Shown piece after piece: positions 35,942 through 47,598 of a stretch of 64,000 nucleotides of DNA (the stretch's first letter is position 1; each line of letters begins with the position of its first letter). A program made the translations under genes and the position numbers. The stretch comes from Tolypothrix sp. PCC 7910 (GTDB lineage: Bacteria; Cyanobacteriota; Cyanobacteriia; Cyanobacteriales; Nostocaceae), in contig NZ_CP050440.1 of the NCBI RefSeq assembly GCF_011769525.1, positions 2,853,501 to 2,917,500 of the forward strand, read 5' to 3'. Under the pieces are notes generated by a model. The model was given only the letters and a program-made list of their open reading frames with translations. It made no database searches and had not been told where the DNA came from.

Positions 35942-38701
35942 ATGAAGAACCAGCCATCATCCAGTAAATTCCGGGTATTGCCATTACAACTTGTTCTCAT
36001 TGTTCCTTTTGTGGTGCAAGTGTTTGGCACAGTGGGATTGGTGGGATATTTGTCCTTCAAAAACGGTGAAAAAGCGGTTCAGAATTTAGCAGAACAGTTG
36101 ATGAAGCGAACTACCAGTCAAGTAAATCATCATTTAGATGGCTACCTATCGATTCCCCATAAAGTAAATCAAATTAATGCTGATGCACTTTGTATGGGTT
36201 TGCTGAATGTGCGCGATCGCAAAACCATTGGTAAGTTCTTCTGGCACGAAATGCAAGCTTATGACTTAACTTACATTGGTCTGTATCTCCCCAACGGCGA
36301 AGGCGCTGGAGCTGCTCGTTTTGATGGCAAAACGATCACTATCGATGATATGGTCACCAAAACACCCAGTGTTCCCAAAAATTCTACAACCTATTTGACA
36401 GACAACGATGGTAACCCTACTCAAATCCTCGCAGCCGTTAAGTGGGATGTTCTCAATCAACCTGCATACACTGAACCAGTAAAAGCCGGAAAATTCATCT
36501 GGAATCCTATCTATACATACTACGATCCCGCCTATCCTCCCTATATTTCGGCAGCAGCAGGTCGCCCAGTTTATGATTCTAGGAAAAATCTGATTGGCGT
36601 AGTGGGGGTTGAAATCCACCTCTTGAAGCTCAGCGAATTTTTGCGAACATTAGATATCAGTCGTGCTGGGCAAGTGTTTATTATGGAGCGGGATGGGATG
36701 TTAGTTGCCAATTCTGCGCCAGAGCAACCTTTTAATTTAGTCAACAACGAAACTAAGCGCCTAAAAGCAACAGAGAGTCCCAATCCTGTGGTGCAAGGTC
36801 TTGCTAAGGAACTGCAAAAAAGCATTCCCAACTTTAAATCCATCACCAATACACAAAAACTGAATGTCAACTTTCAGGGAGAACATTACCATGTGCATAT
36901 TGAGCCCTGGCGCGATGAATATGGTTTGAATTGGTTGGTTGTGACTAGCGTGCCAGAAAGTAGTTTTATGGCACAGATTAATGCTAACACCCAAACAACT
37001 ATCTTACTTTGTGTTGGGGCTTTGGGGGTAGCAACAGTAGTTGGATTGTTGACCTCTCGCTGGATTGCACGTCCCATCCTCCGCCTGAATCAAGCTAGCC
37101 AGGCAATGGCGCTGGGTAATTTAGACCAGACAGTCAAAGATGGCAACATCCAAGAATTCAATATTCTCGCCCATTCTTTTAACCACATGGCAGGGCAATT
37201 GCGTGACTCATTCACTGCTTTAGAACAAAGTAATGCAGAACTAGAAGCACGGGTAGAAGAACGCACCGCCCAACTGCAACAAGCAAAGCAAGCCGCAGAA
37301 GCCGCAAACCACAGCAAGAGTAAATTTCTTGCTAATATGAACCACGAACTACGAACTCCTCTTAACGGTATCCTTGGCTATGCCCAGATTCTCCAACGCG
37401 ATCCAGCGACTACCGAAAAGCAACAAAAGGGATTAAGCGTGATTCATCAGTGCGGTTCCCATCTATTGACGCTGATCAATGACATTCTGGATCTGTCTAA
37501 ATTGGAAGTGCAGAAGATGGATCTCTATCCTCAAGATTTCCATTTAGCTAACTTCCTCATCTCCACAGTAGAAATTTGCCGCATCAAAGCCGAGCAAAAG
37601 GGAGTAGCTTTTAATTACCACCCTGCTGCTAATTTACCGATCGCTGTTTATGCCGATGATAAACGCCTACGGCAAGTATTGCTGAACCTCCTCAGCAATG
37701 CCGTGAAATTTACCGACTTTGGCAGCGTGAATTTTAGCGTTGAAGCATTAGAAAAGAAGGAAATTGGCGATCGCCTCTCCACTAGAATCCGCTTCCAGGT
37801 ATCTGATACTGGTATTGGCATAGCAGCAGAAAAACTAGCAGCTATCTTTTTACCCTTTGAACAAGCCGGGAAACGCGATCGCAATAATGAAGGTACTGGC
37901 TTAGGGTTGGCTATCAGTCAGCAAATTGTGGAGATGATGGGCGGCACAATTCAGGTAAAAAGCATTCTCGGTAAAGGTAGCACCTTCTGGTTTGAAATAG
38001 ATTTACCCACCGCCACCGATTGGCTGTCCCAAAATGGGACTAGCCAGCAAAAGGTAATTGGCTATCAAGGCGAACGGCGCAAAATTTTAGTGATTGACGA
38101 TCACCGAGAGAATCGTGCTGTGGTGATGGGAATGCTGGAACCCCTGGGTTTCAAGATGATGGAGGCAGACAATGGGCAGACGGGATTGGATACAGCTATC
38201 CAGATGCGTCCCGATTTGATTATTACTGATGTAATGATGTCACAAATGAATGGGCTGGAAATGACTCGCCGCCTGCGCCAACTGTCAGATTTTGCCACAA
38301 CTCCAATTATCGCTTCTCCTGCTAGTCTATCTCAGGTGGATATGCAAGAAACGATGGACGCAGGTTGTAATAGCTTTTTCCCCAAACCAATTGAATTCAC
38401 TGGATTATTACGGGAGTTGCAGCAGTACTTGGATTTGCATTGGATTTACGAAACTCCACCGCAGACAGATGAAACCTCTACTGAAGAAGACAATCCCACA
38501 GATTGGCTTGTACCAGCACCAGCGGAATTGATAGCCCTGTATCAAGCAGCACAGGATGGCTTTATGGCTGACATCCAACAGGAAGCCAACCGACTGAAGC
38601 AAATCAATCCCCAATATGCACCCTTCGCGAACAAGCTGCTAGATTTGAGTCAGAAGTTTGATGATGAGGGTATTATCGATTTGCTACAAGCACATATGTA
38701 G
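35942..38701 (+). CDS. Hybrid sensor histidine kinase with extracellular dCache domain
   Basis: 919 residues. TM1 at about 16-38, a periplasmic dCache-type sensor (about 40-340), TM2 about 352-372, HAMP, coiled coil, HisKA with phosphorylated His468 ([12 protein letters not shown]), HATPase with the DTGIGIA and GTGLGLAI boxes, and a REC domain with the DVMMSQMNG aspartate and PKPIE lysine. A helical tail of about 90 residues follows. The kinase can phosphorylate its own REC. The gene is followed 75 bases later by a REC-kinase gene, probably the same signalling unit. Confidence 0.9.
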   Translation: MKNQPSSSKFRVLPLQLVLIVPFVVQVFGTVGLVGYLSFKNGEKAVQNLAEQLMKRTTSQVNHHLDGYLSIPHKVNQINADALCMGLLNVRDRKTIGKFFWHEMQAYDLTYIGLYLPNGEGAGAARFDGKTITIDDMVTKTPSVPKNSTTYLTDNDGNPTQILAAVKWDVLNQPAYTEPVKAGKFIWNPIYTYYDPAYPPYISAAAGRPVYDSRKNLIGVVGVEIHLLKLSEFLRTLDISRAGQVFIMERDGMLVANSAPEQPFNLVNNETKRLKATESPNPVVQGLAKELQKSIPNFKSITNTQKLNVNFQGEHYHVHIEPWRDEYGLNWLVVTSVPESSFMAQINANTQTTILLCVGALGVATVVGLLTSRWIARPILRLNQASQAMALGNLDQTVKDGNIQEFNILAHSFNHMAGQLRDSFTALEQSNAELEARVEERTAQLQQAKQAAEAANHSKSKFLANMNHELRTPLNGILGYAQILQRDPATTEKQQKGLSVIHQCGSHLLTLINDILDLSKLEVQKMDLYPQDFHLANFLISTVEICRIKAEQKGVAFNYHPAANLPIAVYADDKRLRQVLLNLLSNAVKFTDFGSVNFSVEALEKKEIGDRLSTRIRFQVSDTGIGIAAEKLAAIFLPFEQAGKRDRNNEGTGLGLAISQQIVEMMGGTIQVKSILGKGSTFWFEIDLPTATDWLSQNGTSQQKVIGYQGERRKILVIDDHRENRAVVMGMLEPLGFKMMEADNGQTGLDTAIQMRPDLIITDVMMSQMNGLEMTRRLRQLSDFATTPIIASPASLSQVDMQETMDAGCNSFFPKPIEFTGLLRELQQYLDLHWIYETPPQTDETSTEEDNPTDWLVPAPAELIALYQAAQDGFMADIQQEANRLKQINPQYAPFANKLLDLSQKFDDEGIIDLLQAHM

Positions 38702-38776
38702 TTATACGTATTAAGATTGACCGTTAAAAATGTCCGTTTTTATTTTCTATTTTTAATTGTTCTAAGGAGCTCATCC

Positions 38777-40063
38777 ATGACTATTGAAACCACTGCCCGC
38801 ACCGGAACAATTTTAGTAGTGGATGATAACCCTACCAATATTCAAGTTTTGTTTGATATTTTAAGTGAAATTGGCTACCGAGTGGCGATCGCCAAAAGTG
38901 GGGAAGCTGCCCTACAACGCCTCCAGTCTTACCACCCCGATCTGATTTTGTTAGATGTAATGATGCCAGGAATTGATGGGTTTGAAACCTGCCAAAGGCT
39001 CAAATATCAACCAGAAACCAGCGATATTCCGGTAATTTTTATGACAGCCCTTTCGGATACAGTGGATAAGGTCAAAGGGTTGAGTTTAGGTGCAGTGGAT
39101 TATATTACCAAACCCATCCAACACGAAGAAGCACTGGCTAGAATTCGAGTACATTTACAACTGCACAATTCCCAACAAGTTCTCGAACAACGTACCAGCG
39201 AACTTTCGCAAGCGCTAGAAGACTTAAAACAGGCACAGGTGCATTTAGTGCAGAGTGAAAAAATGTCTTCTCTCGGGCAATTAGTTGCAGGTTTAGCCCA
39301 CGAAATCAACAATCCCGTCAACTTTATTTATGGTAATCTCAAACCTGCTGAAGAACATATCCGAGATTTGATTACTTTTGTCTCTTTATACCGAGAATGT
39401 CATCCCGAACCACATCCAGAAATTCAAGCTTGGATGGAAGAAGTAGATGTGGATTATCTCACAGAAGACTTGCCCAAGTTGCTCAATTCTCTCAAATTGG
39501 GGAGCGATCGCATCCGTCAACTTGTTGTTTCTCTACGCAACTTCTCGCGTTTAGATGAAAGCGAACTCAAACCCACCGATATTCACACGGGTATTGATAG
39601 TACTTTACTGATTTTGCAACATCGCCTCAAAGGTAGCCCCGATCATCCCACAATCCAAGTGATCAAAGACTACGGACAAGTGCCAATGGTAGAATGTTAC
39701 CCCAGCCAACTCAATCAAGTAGTAATGAATCTGCTGAGTAACGCTATTGATGCACTAGAAGAGTCCAAAGTTAACACCACACCGCAAATTACCATTCGCA
39801 CCTTTGTTAGCAATGATAACTGGATGACAATTGCGATCGCAGATAACGGTATTGGTATCAAAGAGGAAATTCTTTCTCAACTTTTCGATCCCTTTTTCAC
39901 CACCAAACCTATAGGGAAAGGTACTGGATTGGGATTGTCTATTAGCCATCAAATTATCACTCAAAAACACAATGGCAAAATTTACTGTAATTCTACTCCT
40001 GGGCAAGGAACAGAATTTATCGTGCAAATTCCACTACAAAAGGTAATATGTCAGATTGCTTAG
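38777..40063 (+). CDS. Response regulator-histidine kinase fusion
   Basis: 428 residues. ATG 38777 has AAGGAG eight bases upstream, unlike the earlier start at 38717. An N-terminal REC domain (phosphoacceptor Asp60 in LLLDVMMPGIDG, Thr90, Lys112) is joined by a coiled coil to HisKA (His175 in GLAHEINNPVNF) and HATPase (DNGIGIKEEI, GKGTGLGLSI). No membrane segment is present, so it is cytosolic, and no output DNA-binding domain is present. It probably receives phosphate from the upstream hybrid kinase. Confidence 0.9.
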   Translation: MTIETTARTGTILVVDDNPTNIQVLFDILSEIGYRVAIAKSGEAALQRLQSYHPDLILLDVMMPGIDGFETCQRLKYQPETSDIPVIFMTALSDTVDKVKGLSLGAVDYITKPIQHEEALARIRVHLQLHNSQQVLEQRTSELSQALEDLKQAQVHLVQSEKMSSLGQLVAGLAHEINNPVNFIYGNLKPAEEHIRDLITFVSLYRECHPEPHPEIQAWMEEVDVDYLTEDLPKLLNSLKLGSDRIRQLVVSLRNFSRLDESELKPTDIHTGIDSTLLILQHRLKGSPDHPTIQVIKDYGQVPMVECYPSQLNQVVMNLLSNAIDALEESKVNTTPQITIRTFVSNDNWMTIAIADNGIGIKEEILSQLFDPFFTTKPIGKGTGLGLSISHQIITQKHNGKIYCNSTPGQGTEFIVQIPLQKVICQIA

Positions 40064-40076
40064 AAATTTCCCTTTT

Positions 40077-40577
40077 TTATTTATCATTTGGCATTTGGCA
40101 AGAGTCAAAAGTCAAATCTGAATTTTGACTTTTGAATTGTTCTTGAAAGGCTTGCTTTTCTTCTGGGGTATTCGCTACTGAGTAAATACACTCGTATTTA
40201 TTATCCTGACTGATTTTTTCCTTATTTACAAAAATTTTAGATTTTTCATTAAATAACTTTTCCTCTAAATTTTTATTGCTATTTTGATATTCATCTAACA
40301 AATTGTAGAAAGTGTTAAAACCTTCTTGTTCAGTTGCACAGTGGAGCATAATTATTTTTGCCCAAGAATTTGATGTTGATACATGATATTTCTTTTGTAA
40401 CCAAGGCTGGAACTCTTGATAAAAATCCATTTCTTCTTTAGTAGCAGCAATTCCTAATTCTCTCAACGCTGTTTTGAAGCCCACTAAAAAATGGAATAAA
40501 TCGCTAACCGAAGCACGGCCAATATACATACCAGGTTTATTTCTAATTTTTTGCAAAATCTCAAATAACTTACTCAT
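40077..40577 (-). CDS. Immunity-like protein next to a toxin remnant
   Basis: 166 residues. It begins MSKLFEILQKIRNKPGMYIGR, the opening of a widespread small cytosolic family often found beside secreted-toxin genes; the family is otherwise uncharacterised. The first 95 residues look like a helical globular domain and the rest is charged and variable. It lies 40 bases after the stop of the papain-fold toxin pseudogene on the same strand, which is the toxin-immunity order. Function is inferred from context. Confidence 0.6.
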   Translation of the reverse strand: MSKLFEILQKIRNKPGMYIGRASVSDLFHFLVGFKTALRELGIAATKEEMDFYQEFQPWLQKKYHVSTSNSWAKIIMLHCATEQEGFNTFYNLLDEYQNSNKNLEEKLFNEKSKIFVNKEKISQDNKYECIYSVANTPEEKQAFQEQFKSQNSDLTFDSCQMPNDK

Positions 40578-40617
40578 CTTTATAACCTGCTGAAATTTTC
40601 TAAATTGTTGATGAAAT

Positions 40618-40971
40618 TTAATCTAAATATTCAATTAAAAATTCTCCACTGGGGCATTCAAAATAATTAAGCCAATCTTTAACAGTTAATCCTTGTATTG
40701 AGAGATTATCAAAGATTCTGTCTTTAACCTCCACGCCATAATGAATGCCATTTAACATAATCGAATCAGTTATACCCTGATTTTCGAGACGTGTACTAAT
40801 TATATAATCCTCTCCAAAAGCTGTTTGAATTTTTATGATTCGTCCTTTAATATCATGCTTTTATAACCACTGCATCACAGCATTAGCACATTCATTACAT
40901 TGGTATAAGCCAAAATTTGCTACTATTTTACCGATTGCTTGGTATATTTCCTCATCAGATAACGCACTCAC
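40618..40971 (-). pseudogene. Papain-fold (Tox-PL-2-like) toxin domain with internal stop
   Basis: Read from GTG 40971, the frame encodes a toxin-like domain: candidate catalytic Cys in YQCNECANAV, His in NGIHYGVEV and the FDN segment, the order of papain-fold toxins. A TAA at 40861-40863 interrupts it after 36 codons; the frame then continues to a TAA at 40618-40620. A CAA-to-TAA change would explain it. Coding-like residues also continue upstream to another stop, so the fragment may be the C-terminal domain of a lost larger protein. Confidence 0.6.
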
Positions 40972-41129
40972 CCACGCACCCGACCTTATATAATCAATTC
41001 GTTTACCTTAATTCAGCGTAAAGTGCTTATGCATCTTTTGCGATCGCCTGCGGTGTGAAAGGGCAAAGAATTAGCTAATAATATAAGAGAGCGCTTCACA
41101 GTTCTTAATTATTCAGCTTTACTAAAACA

Positions 41130-42638
41130 ATGGCGAGAGATTTGCGGGGATTTATCAAACTTCTGGAAGAAAGGGGACAATTACAGCGAATTTCTGCTTT
41201 AGTTGACCCAGAGTTAGAGATTGCGGAGATTTCTAACCGAATGCTGCAAAAAGGTGGGCCGGGGTTACTGTTTGAAAATGTTAAAGGCGCATCCTTCCCG
41301 GTGGCGGTGAATTTGATGGGAACTGTGGAAAGGATCTGCTGGGCGATGAATATGCAGCATCCAGAAGAGTTGGAAACTCTGGGTAAAAAGCTGAGTATGC
41401 TGCAACAGCCAAAGCCGCCAAAGAAGATTTCCCAAGCAATAGATTTTGGTAAGGTGCTGTTTGATGTTCTGAAGGCTAAACCAGGACGCGACTTCTTCCC
41501 CGCCTGTCAGCAAGTGGTAATTCAAGGCGAGGACTTGGATTTAAATAAGTTGCCTTTGATACGTCCTTATGTGGGTGATGCTGGAAAAATTATTACCCTA
41601 GGATTAGTAATCACCAAGGATTGTGAAACAGGTACGCCGAATGTGGGTGTGTATCGCTTGCAACTGCAATCCAAAAATACGATGACCGTGCATTGGTTAT
41701 CAGTGCGGGGTGGGGCGAGACATTTGCGGAAAGCAGCAGAACGTGGGAAAAAATTAGAAATTGCGATCGCATTGGGTGTAGACCCCTTAATTATCATGGC
41801 TGCGGCTACACCTATACCAGTAGATTTATCAGAATGGCTGTTTGCTGGGCTATATGGCGGTTCTGGGGTGCAGTTGGCTAAATGCAAAACTGTAGATTTG
41901 GAAGTTCCCGCAGATGCAGAATTTGTGTTAGAAGGAACGATTACACCAGGAGAAGTATTGCCCGATGGGCCTTTTGGCGACCACATGGGTTATTACGGTG
42001 GTGTTGAGGATTCGCCATTAATCCGCTTTCAGTGTATGACACACCGCAAAGATCCAATTTACTTAACAACATTTAGCGGTCGTCCACCCAAAGAAGAAGC
42101 GATGATGGCGATCGCACTCAATCGGATTTACACGCCTATTTTACGACAACAAGTCTCGGAAATTGTCGATTTCTTCTTACCAATGGAAGCTTTGAGTTAC
42201 AAAGCGGCGATTATTTCTATTGATAAAGCATATCCCGGACAAGCACGACGGGCAGCTTTGGCTTTTTGGAGTGCTTTACCACAATTTACTTACACCAAGT
42301 TTGTGATTGTGGTGGATAAAGATATTAATATTCGCGATCCTCGCCAAGTTGTCTGGGCGATTAGTTCTAAAGTTGACCCCACTAGGGATGTGTTTATTTT
42401 ACCGAATACACCCTTTGATACTTTAGATTTCGCTAGCGAGAAAATTGGTTTAGGTGGACGCATGGGAATTGATGCTACCACCAAAATTCCCCCAGAAACC
42501 GAACATGAATGGGGTGCGCCACTAGAATCAGATCCAGATGTCGCAGCAATGGTTGATCGACGCTGGGCTGAGTATGGTTTAGCAGATTTGCAATTAGGCG
42601 AAGTTGACCCAAATCTGTTTGGCTATGATATGAGGTGA
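41130..42638 (+). CDS. ubiD: UbiD family decarboxylase
   Basis: 502 residues, the normal length. It opens ARDLRGFIKLLEERGQLQRIS and contains FPACQQVVIQGEDLDLNKLP, EWLFAGLYGGSGV, PDGPFGDHMGYYGG and the C-terminal GRMGIDATTKIP segment of prFMN-dependent UbiD decarboxylases, with the R-E-D(E) catalytic region in place. In cyanobacteria the enzyme removes the carboxylate of prenylated 4-hydroxybenzoate in plastoquinone synthesis; it requires prFMN made by UbiX. Confidence 0.9.
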   Translation: MARDLRGFIKLLEERGQLQRISALVDPELEIAEISNRMLQKGGPGLLFENVKGASFPVAVNLMGTVERICWAMNMQHPEELETLGKKLSMLQQPKPPKKISQAIDFGKVLFDVLKAKPGRDFFPACQQVVIQGEDLDLNKLPLIRPYVGDAGKIITLGLVITKDCETGTPNVGVYRLQLQSKNTMTVHWLSVRGGARHLRKAAERGKKLEIAIALGVDPLIIMAAATPIPVDLSEWLFAGLYGGSGVQLAKCKTVDLEVPADAEFVLEGTITPGEVLPDGPFGDHMGYYGGVEDSPLIRFQCMTHRKDPIYLTTFSGRPPKEEAMMAIALNRIYTPILRQQVSEIVDFFLPMEALSYKAAIISIDKAYPGQARRAALAFWSALPQFTYTKFVIVVDKDINIRDPRQVVWAISSKVDPTRDVFILPNTPFDTLDFASEKIGLGGRMGIDATTKIPPETEHEWGAPLESDPDVAAMVDRRWAEYGLADLQLGEVDPNLFGYDMR

Positions 42639-43001
42639 ATCAATTTCAGATTTTGAATTTTTGATTTTGGATTGACTTAATAAATATTGTGGCAGGGATA
42701 GAATTTTAAATTGGAATTGGTATTGGGAAAAGGTTAAATCTCTCTTATTTCCCAATACCTATGCCAATTAACGATTTATTTGTGGTAGCAAGCATTGCAG
42801 TAGTGATCAGATATCTGGCACGTTGTGAAAGACAACAAATCTACTACAAAGTGTCCTCTCTGTTCATACTTTTTTTAGTAAAGGTATTGCCCTTAAATGA
42901 AAAAATGAACAAGCTTTCCCACAACAGTTCCGAGACGCGGTAAAGTACAAATTAAAGTGTCCCACCTAACTTGAAATTAAGTACACAAGGAGCATAGACA
43001 G
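42639..43001. other. Intergenic region between ubiD and the channel gene
   Basis: About 360 bases. A 60-codon frame at 42761-42943 has one hydrophobic segment but no ribosome-binding site and no recognisable family, so I do not call it. The channel gene is preceded by AAGGAG about ten bases before its ATG (43002). Otherwise nothing is seen. Confidence 0.5.
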
Positions 43002-43589
43002 ATGGGGAAGGGGAGGTTAGAAGCATTCAGTGATGCGGTGATTGCGATCATTATCACAATCATGGTATTAGAACTGAAGGTGCCGCATGGTGCTGATTTT
43101 GCGGTTCTGCGTCCGCTAATTCCAATATTTTTTAGCTATGTGCTGAGTTTTATTTTTCTTGGTATTTACTGGAACAACCACCATCACCTATTACAAGCAG
43201 TCCGTAACGTAAATGGACGTATTCTTTGGGCAAATGCACATCTGCTATTCTGGTTGTCAGTAATTCCTTTCGCTACTGGCTGGATGGGCGAGAATAACTT
43301 TGCTCCTGTACCAGTTGCCCTTTATGGTACTGTACTTTTATTCTCTGCGATCGCTTACTACATTCTCACCCTAAGTTTAATTGGTCATCACGGTAAGGAC
43401 TCAACTTTAGCGTCTGCACTGGGTCGAGACTTAAAGGGCAAGATATCGCTAGTATTGTATGCCGTAGGAATTCCACTTTCCTTTGTTAACTCATGGTTAG
43501 CTTGTGGGCTATACATTATGGTTGCAATTATGTGGCTGATCCCTGACCGTCGCATTGAAAGACATCTAACTTCCGAAAAAGCTAGATAG
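43002..43589 (+). CDS. TMEM175-type (DUF1211) potassium channel family protein
   Basis: 195 residues, six hydrophobic helices. The signature RLEAFSDAVIAIIITIMVLELKVP in TM1 includes the (R)xxxFSD motif of TMEM175 proteins; prokaryotic members form K+ channels as tetramers. The NNHHHLLQ segment in TM2-TM3 is also typical. AAGGAG precedes the ATG. Confidence 0.85.
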   Translation: MGKGRLEAFSDAVIAIIITIMVLELKVPHGADFAVLRPLIPIFFSYVLSFIFLGIYWNNHHHLLQAVRNVNGRILWANAHLLFWLSVIPFATGWMGENNFAPVPVALYGTVLLFSAIAYYILTLSLIGHHGKDSTLASALGRDLKGKISLVLYAVGIPLSFVNSWLACGLYIMVAIMWLIPDRRIERHLTSEKAR

Positions 43590-43806
43590 AACCTCACAAT
43601 TTTGGCGCAATACTTGCTTGCGTATTGCTATAAGAACAGAATCTGATATCAATTTAAAAATATTTGCAACGTAGTAGGGGCATACAGGTAGCTGTGCGCC
43701 CCTAACCATTTTTCACACCAAAATAAAAAGAGAATGCGACAGATACACAGCCATAAACCTTGTCCTATCTGGATTCTAATTTTGAATTTTGAATTTTGAA
43801 TTGGTA

Positions 43807-46800
43807 TCACTTCTCCACTGCACCTAGGGCTTTGAGTGTAGCTTTCTGCGCTTGGGTTAAACCTGTAACTCCAGTGATATTCATACCTTCATAAGGCCTT
43901 TCTACTCTGAGACTATGGAAACACTCACCTGTGTTGACATTCCATAATTTAATTGTGCCATCTTCGCTACCACTAACTAAGGTTTGTCCATCGGGATGAA
44001 ATGCGACTGACCAAACTCTATTAATATGTCCTTGTAATGTATGGATACATTTGCCATCATTGACTGACCATAGTTTGATTGTTTGGTCATCGCCACTGCT
44101 GGCTAAGGTTTGTCCATCTGGACTAAACGCAACTGACCAAATCCAATTTGTATGCCCTAGGAGAACTTGCAAGCATTTACCGTCGTTAATTGACCACAGT
44201 CTGACAGCTTGGTCATTACCACCACTAGCTAAAATTCGCCCATCTGGGCTGAATGTTACTGGCCCAACTGGGCCTGTATGTCCCTGTAAAATTTTGAGTA
44301 GTTTACCATCGTTGACTGACCATAACCTGATTGTTAGGTCATAACCAGCACTAGCTAAAATTTGCCCATCCGGGCTAAATGCTACAGACCATACCTGATT
44401 AGTATTTTCGTGCAATACTTGTAGACACTTACCATTGCGAATAGACCATAGCCTGATTGTGCTGTCGTAATTACCGCTGGCTAAGATTTCGCCATTAGGA
44501 CTAAATGCGATTGACCCTATTCTATGAGTATGTTCCGTTAAAACTTTGAGAAACTCGCAATTTTTCACCGACCATAACCTGATTGTGCGATCATGGCTGC
44601 TGCTAGCTAAAATCTCTCCATTAGGGCTGAAAGCAACTGACCTGACTCGCTGAGTATGTCCATTAAAAGTTTTGCGACAGTGGCATTCATTATTACTGAT
44701 TGTCCAAAACCTGACTTTTTGGTCGAAACTACCACTGGCTAAAGTTTTACCATCGGGGCTGAAGGCTACTGACTCGACACCATTGATGTAGCCTTGAAAA
44801 ACCTTGAGGCAATGACCATCACTAACTGACCACAGTCTCACAGTTTGGTCATAACCACCACTAGCGAGAATTTTACCATCTGGACTAAATGCTACTGACC
44901 AAACGCGATCGCTATGTCCTTGCAGAATTTGGTAGCATTGACCGTCATTAACTGACCAAAGTCTCACAGTTTGGTCATAACTACCACTAGCAACAGTTTG
45001 GCTATCAGGACTAAAGGCGACTGACAAAACTCTATCGCTATGTCCCTCTAGAACTTGCAAGCATTGACCATCACTCAGCGACCATAATCTGACTGTTTCA
45101 TCATGACTGCCACTAGCAAGCATTTTACCATCAGGGCTAAATGCTACTGACCGCAAACCATCAGTATGTCCCTGGAAAACTTGTAAACATCGACCGCCGC
45201 TAACTGACCAAAGTCTCACGGTTTGGTCAAAACTACCACTAGCAAAAGTTTGGCTATCGGGACTAAAAGCGACTGACCAAATGTGATGAGTATGTCCCTC
45301 TAGAACTTGCAAGCATTGACCATCATTAACTGACCAGATTCTCAAAGTCTTGTCAACACTGCCCGTAACTAACAATTTACCATCTGGACTGACTGCTAAT
45401 GACTCTATGCGATCGCTATGTCCTTGTAAAGTTTGGATGCATTTACCATTAGTGATTGACCATAGTTTAACTGTTTTATCTACACTAGCACTAGCTAAAA
45501 TTAGACCATCTGGACTAAAGGCGACTGACCTCACAAATCCTGTATGACCTTTACAAATTAAAATTTGTTGCCCATCATCTATTTGCCATAAGCGGATTTC
45601 GCCATTCGCATCACCTGTAGCGAGAATTTTGCCATTGGGACTGAAGGCGACAGAGAAAATGGTAGCCAAAATATCAGTAAAAACTGAACGCGACAAGGCA
45701 GCATTTACTAATTTTAATTGTTGTAAATTCTTTCCTTTCAGGTATGCCTGCCAAAGTGTAATATCAGAAAAATCATAATTGCTTAATTCTGTTTGCAAGT
45801 AGCAAAGAAAATTTAAAATATTACCACCTATATATCCTGGTTGCTGGGGAGATTTTAACTGTAATGCCGCGATAATTTTATTTAGCTGAGTTTCAATTTT
45901 TGTCTGAGTTCCTAGTCTATCGAGTAGTTTTTCAGCTATAGGCTTAACAATCAATATAATTTGTGCTTCTCGGATATAATCTTTAGCTGTTGCCTTAATT
46001 AGAGCATAGCGGTTCGCAAAAGTAATGTCTCCACTAATAAGATTTTCAGAAACTTCTGCAATTAGGCGATCGCTTAAATATTCCATCACCACAGGTTGCA
46101 GGGTAAATAGAGCATTACTTTTCTCAATCAGCGAACGTCTAGCTAATGACTGCAAGGCTTCCATCAAATTTGATTGTGATGGTAATGCAACTATATCCTC
46201 CCGTAATTCGGCAATTCCTACAGGTTCGCGATTTATTGCCAGCCAAAACATTACCTCTGTTTCTAACTCTGACAGGCGATGAAATTGCTGGTTTAAAAGC
46301 TCCCTAATTCCCCCAAAAACTACAGTATCTTGTGCTAAAAAATCAGCAATTATACCATCAAATAGTTCTTTAATTGTAGTAGAAATTATTTTTAACGCTA
46401 GAGGATGACCTTTATAAAATTCTATCAGTTGAATTTGTTCTGCATTTGTACCTAAAAGCCCCTGAGTATGAAAAATTTCTTCGCCATCTACTGCTTTTAA
46501 GCCAGTTAATTGCAAAGCACGTATTGGCAAATTTTCTCCGGCTGAGGTGGCAATTTCTGGAGGTTTTTCTCGACTAGTTAAAATTAAACAGCTTTGATGA
46601 GATGTGCCACCAATACGCCTGAGTAATTCACCATAAGCCTCATAACCTTCGCGATATGCTAAAGCACCAGTTTGAAAAATTGATTCGGCATTATCTAGTA
46701 TTAGTAAACAGCGTGATGAACGCAAATACTCAATTAGTAGAGAAATGCAATCCCCACTATCTTTGGGTATATCAATCTGTTGCTGATGCGAGAGAAACTT

Positions 46801-47214
46801 GATCAACTCCGCCAAAATTTCTTGGATGGGTGGCGCATTCTGAAGACTACGCCAAATTACATAGTCAAACTGATCCTGAATCTGCTGTACCAGCTTAATA
46901 GCTAGAGAAGTTTTGCCAATTCCTCCCATTCCCAAAAGCGCCACTATACGACAGCGTTCTTGCACAACCCACTGTGTTAGCTTGGTAATTTCTTCAGCAC
47001 GTCCATAAAAAACTAATACATCAACCGCCTCACCCCAGTCTACGCGATGTGCAGTTTGAGGCTTTAGCTGAGGAATTGGGCGTGGAGTCTCTACCGATTC
47101 CACTGCTAGCTGCCTTTCTCGGCGTTTGTCTATGTAATCTAGAACTTGCACGGTGCTAGCAATAAAGCCAATTAAGCCCACAATAAAGCCGATTGTAGCG
47201 GAGATAGGATCCAT
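43807..47214 (-). CDS. NB-ARC (STAND) ATPase with 14 WD40 repeats
   Basis: 1135 residues. An N-terminal hydrophobic segment (about 4-24) may be a membrane anchor. The NB-ARC module has P-loop GMGGIGKTS at 95-103, the kinase-2 strand [10 protein letters not shown] and sensor region [11 protein letters not shown] helical linker leads to 14 WD40 repeats (about 520-1105), enough for two seven-bladed propellers, ending in the usual [22 protein letters not shown] proteins oligomerise on ligand binding and act in signalling or defence. No separate effector domain is visible. It is divergent from a WD40 kinase. Confidence 0.88.
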   Translation of the reverse strand: MDPISATIGFIVGLIGFIASTVQVLDYIDKRRERQLAVESVETPRPIPQLKPQTAHRVDWGEAVDVLVFYGRAEEITKLTQWVVQERCRIVALLGMGGIGKTSLAIKLVQQIQDQFDYVIWRSLQNAPPIQEILAELIKFLSHQQQIDIPKDSGDCISLLIEYLRSSRCLLILDNAESIFQTGALAYREGYEAYGELLRRIGGTSHQSCLILTSREKPPEIATSAGENLPIRALQLTGLKAVDGEEIFHTQGLLGTNAEQIQLIEFYKGHPLALKIISTTIKELFDGIIADFLAQDTVVFGGIRELLNQQFHRLSELETEVMFWLAINREPVGIAELREDIVALPSQSNLMEALQSLARRSLIEKSNALFTLQPVVMEYLSDRLIAEVSENLISGDITFANRYALIKATAKDYIREAQIILIVKPIAEKLLDRLGTQTKIETQLNKIIAALQLKSPQQPGYIGGNILNFLCYLQTELSNYDFSDITLWQAYLKGKNLQQLKLVNAALSRSVFTDILATIFSVAFSPNGKILATGDANGEIRLWQIDDGQQILICKGHTGFVRSVAFSPDGLILASASVDKTVKLWSITNGKCIQTLQGHSDRIESLAVSPDGKLLVTGSVDKTLRIWSVNDGQCLQVLEGHTHHIWSVAFSPDSQTFASGSFDQTVRLWSVSGGRCLQVFQGHTDGLRSVAFSPDGKMLASGSHDETVRLWSLSDGQCLQVLEGHSDRVLSVAFSPDSQTVASGSYDQTVRLWSVNDGQCYQILQGHSDRVWSVAFSPDGKILASGGYDQTVRLWSVSDGHCLKVFQGYINGVESVAFSPDGKTLASGSFDQKVRFWTISNNECHCRKTFNGHTQRVRSVAFSPNGEILASSSHDRTIRLWSVKNCEFLKVLTEHTHRIGSIAFSPNGEILASGNYDSTIRLWSIRNGKCLQVLHENTNQVWSVAFSPDGQILASAGYDLTIRLWSVNDGKLLKILQGHTGPVGPVTFSPDGRILASGGNDQAVRLWSINDGKCLQVLLGHTNWIWSVAFSPDGQTLASSGDDQTIKLWSVNDGKCIHTLQGHINRVWSVAFHPDGQTLVSGSEDGTIKLWNVNTGECFHSLRVERPYEGMNITGVTGLTQAQKATLKALGAVEK

Positions 47215-47598
47215 CTTAAAAATTCAAAATTCAAAATTCAAAATTCAAAATTAAGAAATTTTGTAGGCGCAGGTTGTGTGAGATATTCAGTTAAACTCGC
47301 TCCTACTGACCGTTGACTCTTAGCAAATTCAATAATGTGGAACAGCTTATCAGTACTTTACTGAGAAGATTGCTGAGTTAAATTTAACATTCGCTAAGGA
47401 AGGCGGGGAAAAGGGTAAGGCCATAAAGGTAAAAGGTTTTAACTCCTTCCCCTCTCCCCTATAAAGCTTGACATATTTCAATTTAATTGCGCTTACTGAC
47501 AAACTGTGAAGGGAAATTGTAGAGAAAAGCGATCGCAACTAGGAATAAATGCACAAGAGTATATATCATATACTACGAAGGCTGATAGATACTGAACG
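47215..47598. other. Divergent region with 8-bp tandem repeats
   Basis: About 380 bases between the divergent NB-ARC and kinase genes. Four to five tandem copies of AATTCAAA lie at about 47220-47252, next to the NB-ARC start. The remainder holds a HIP1 octamer near 47529 and the promoters; a 62-codon frame on the minus strand is not convincing. Confidence 0.5.

Noticed and set aside
41567-41986. 139-codon frame opposite ubiD
   Set aside because: Antisense shadow of a highly conserved gene, with no features.
42761-42943. 60-codon frame between ubiD and the channel gene
   Set aside because: No Shine-Dalgarno, no recognisable family and chance hydrophobicity in AT-rich DNA.
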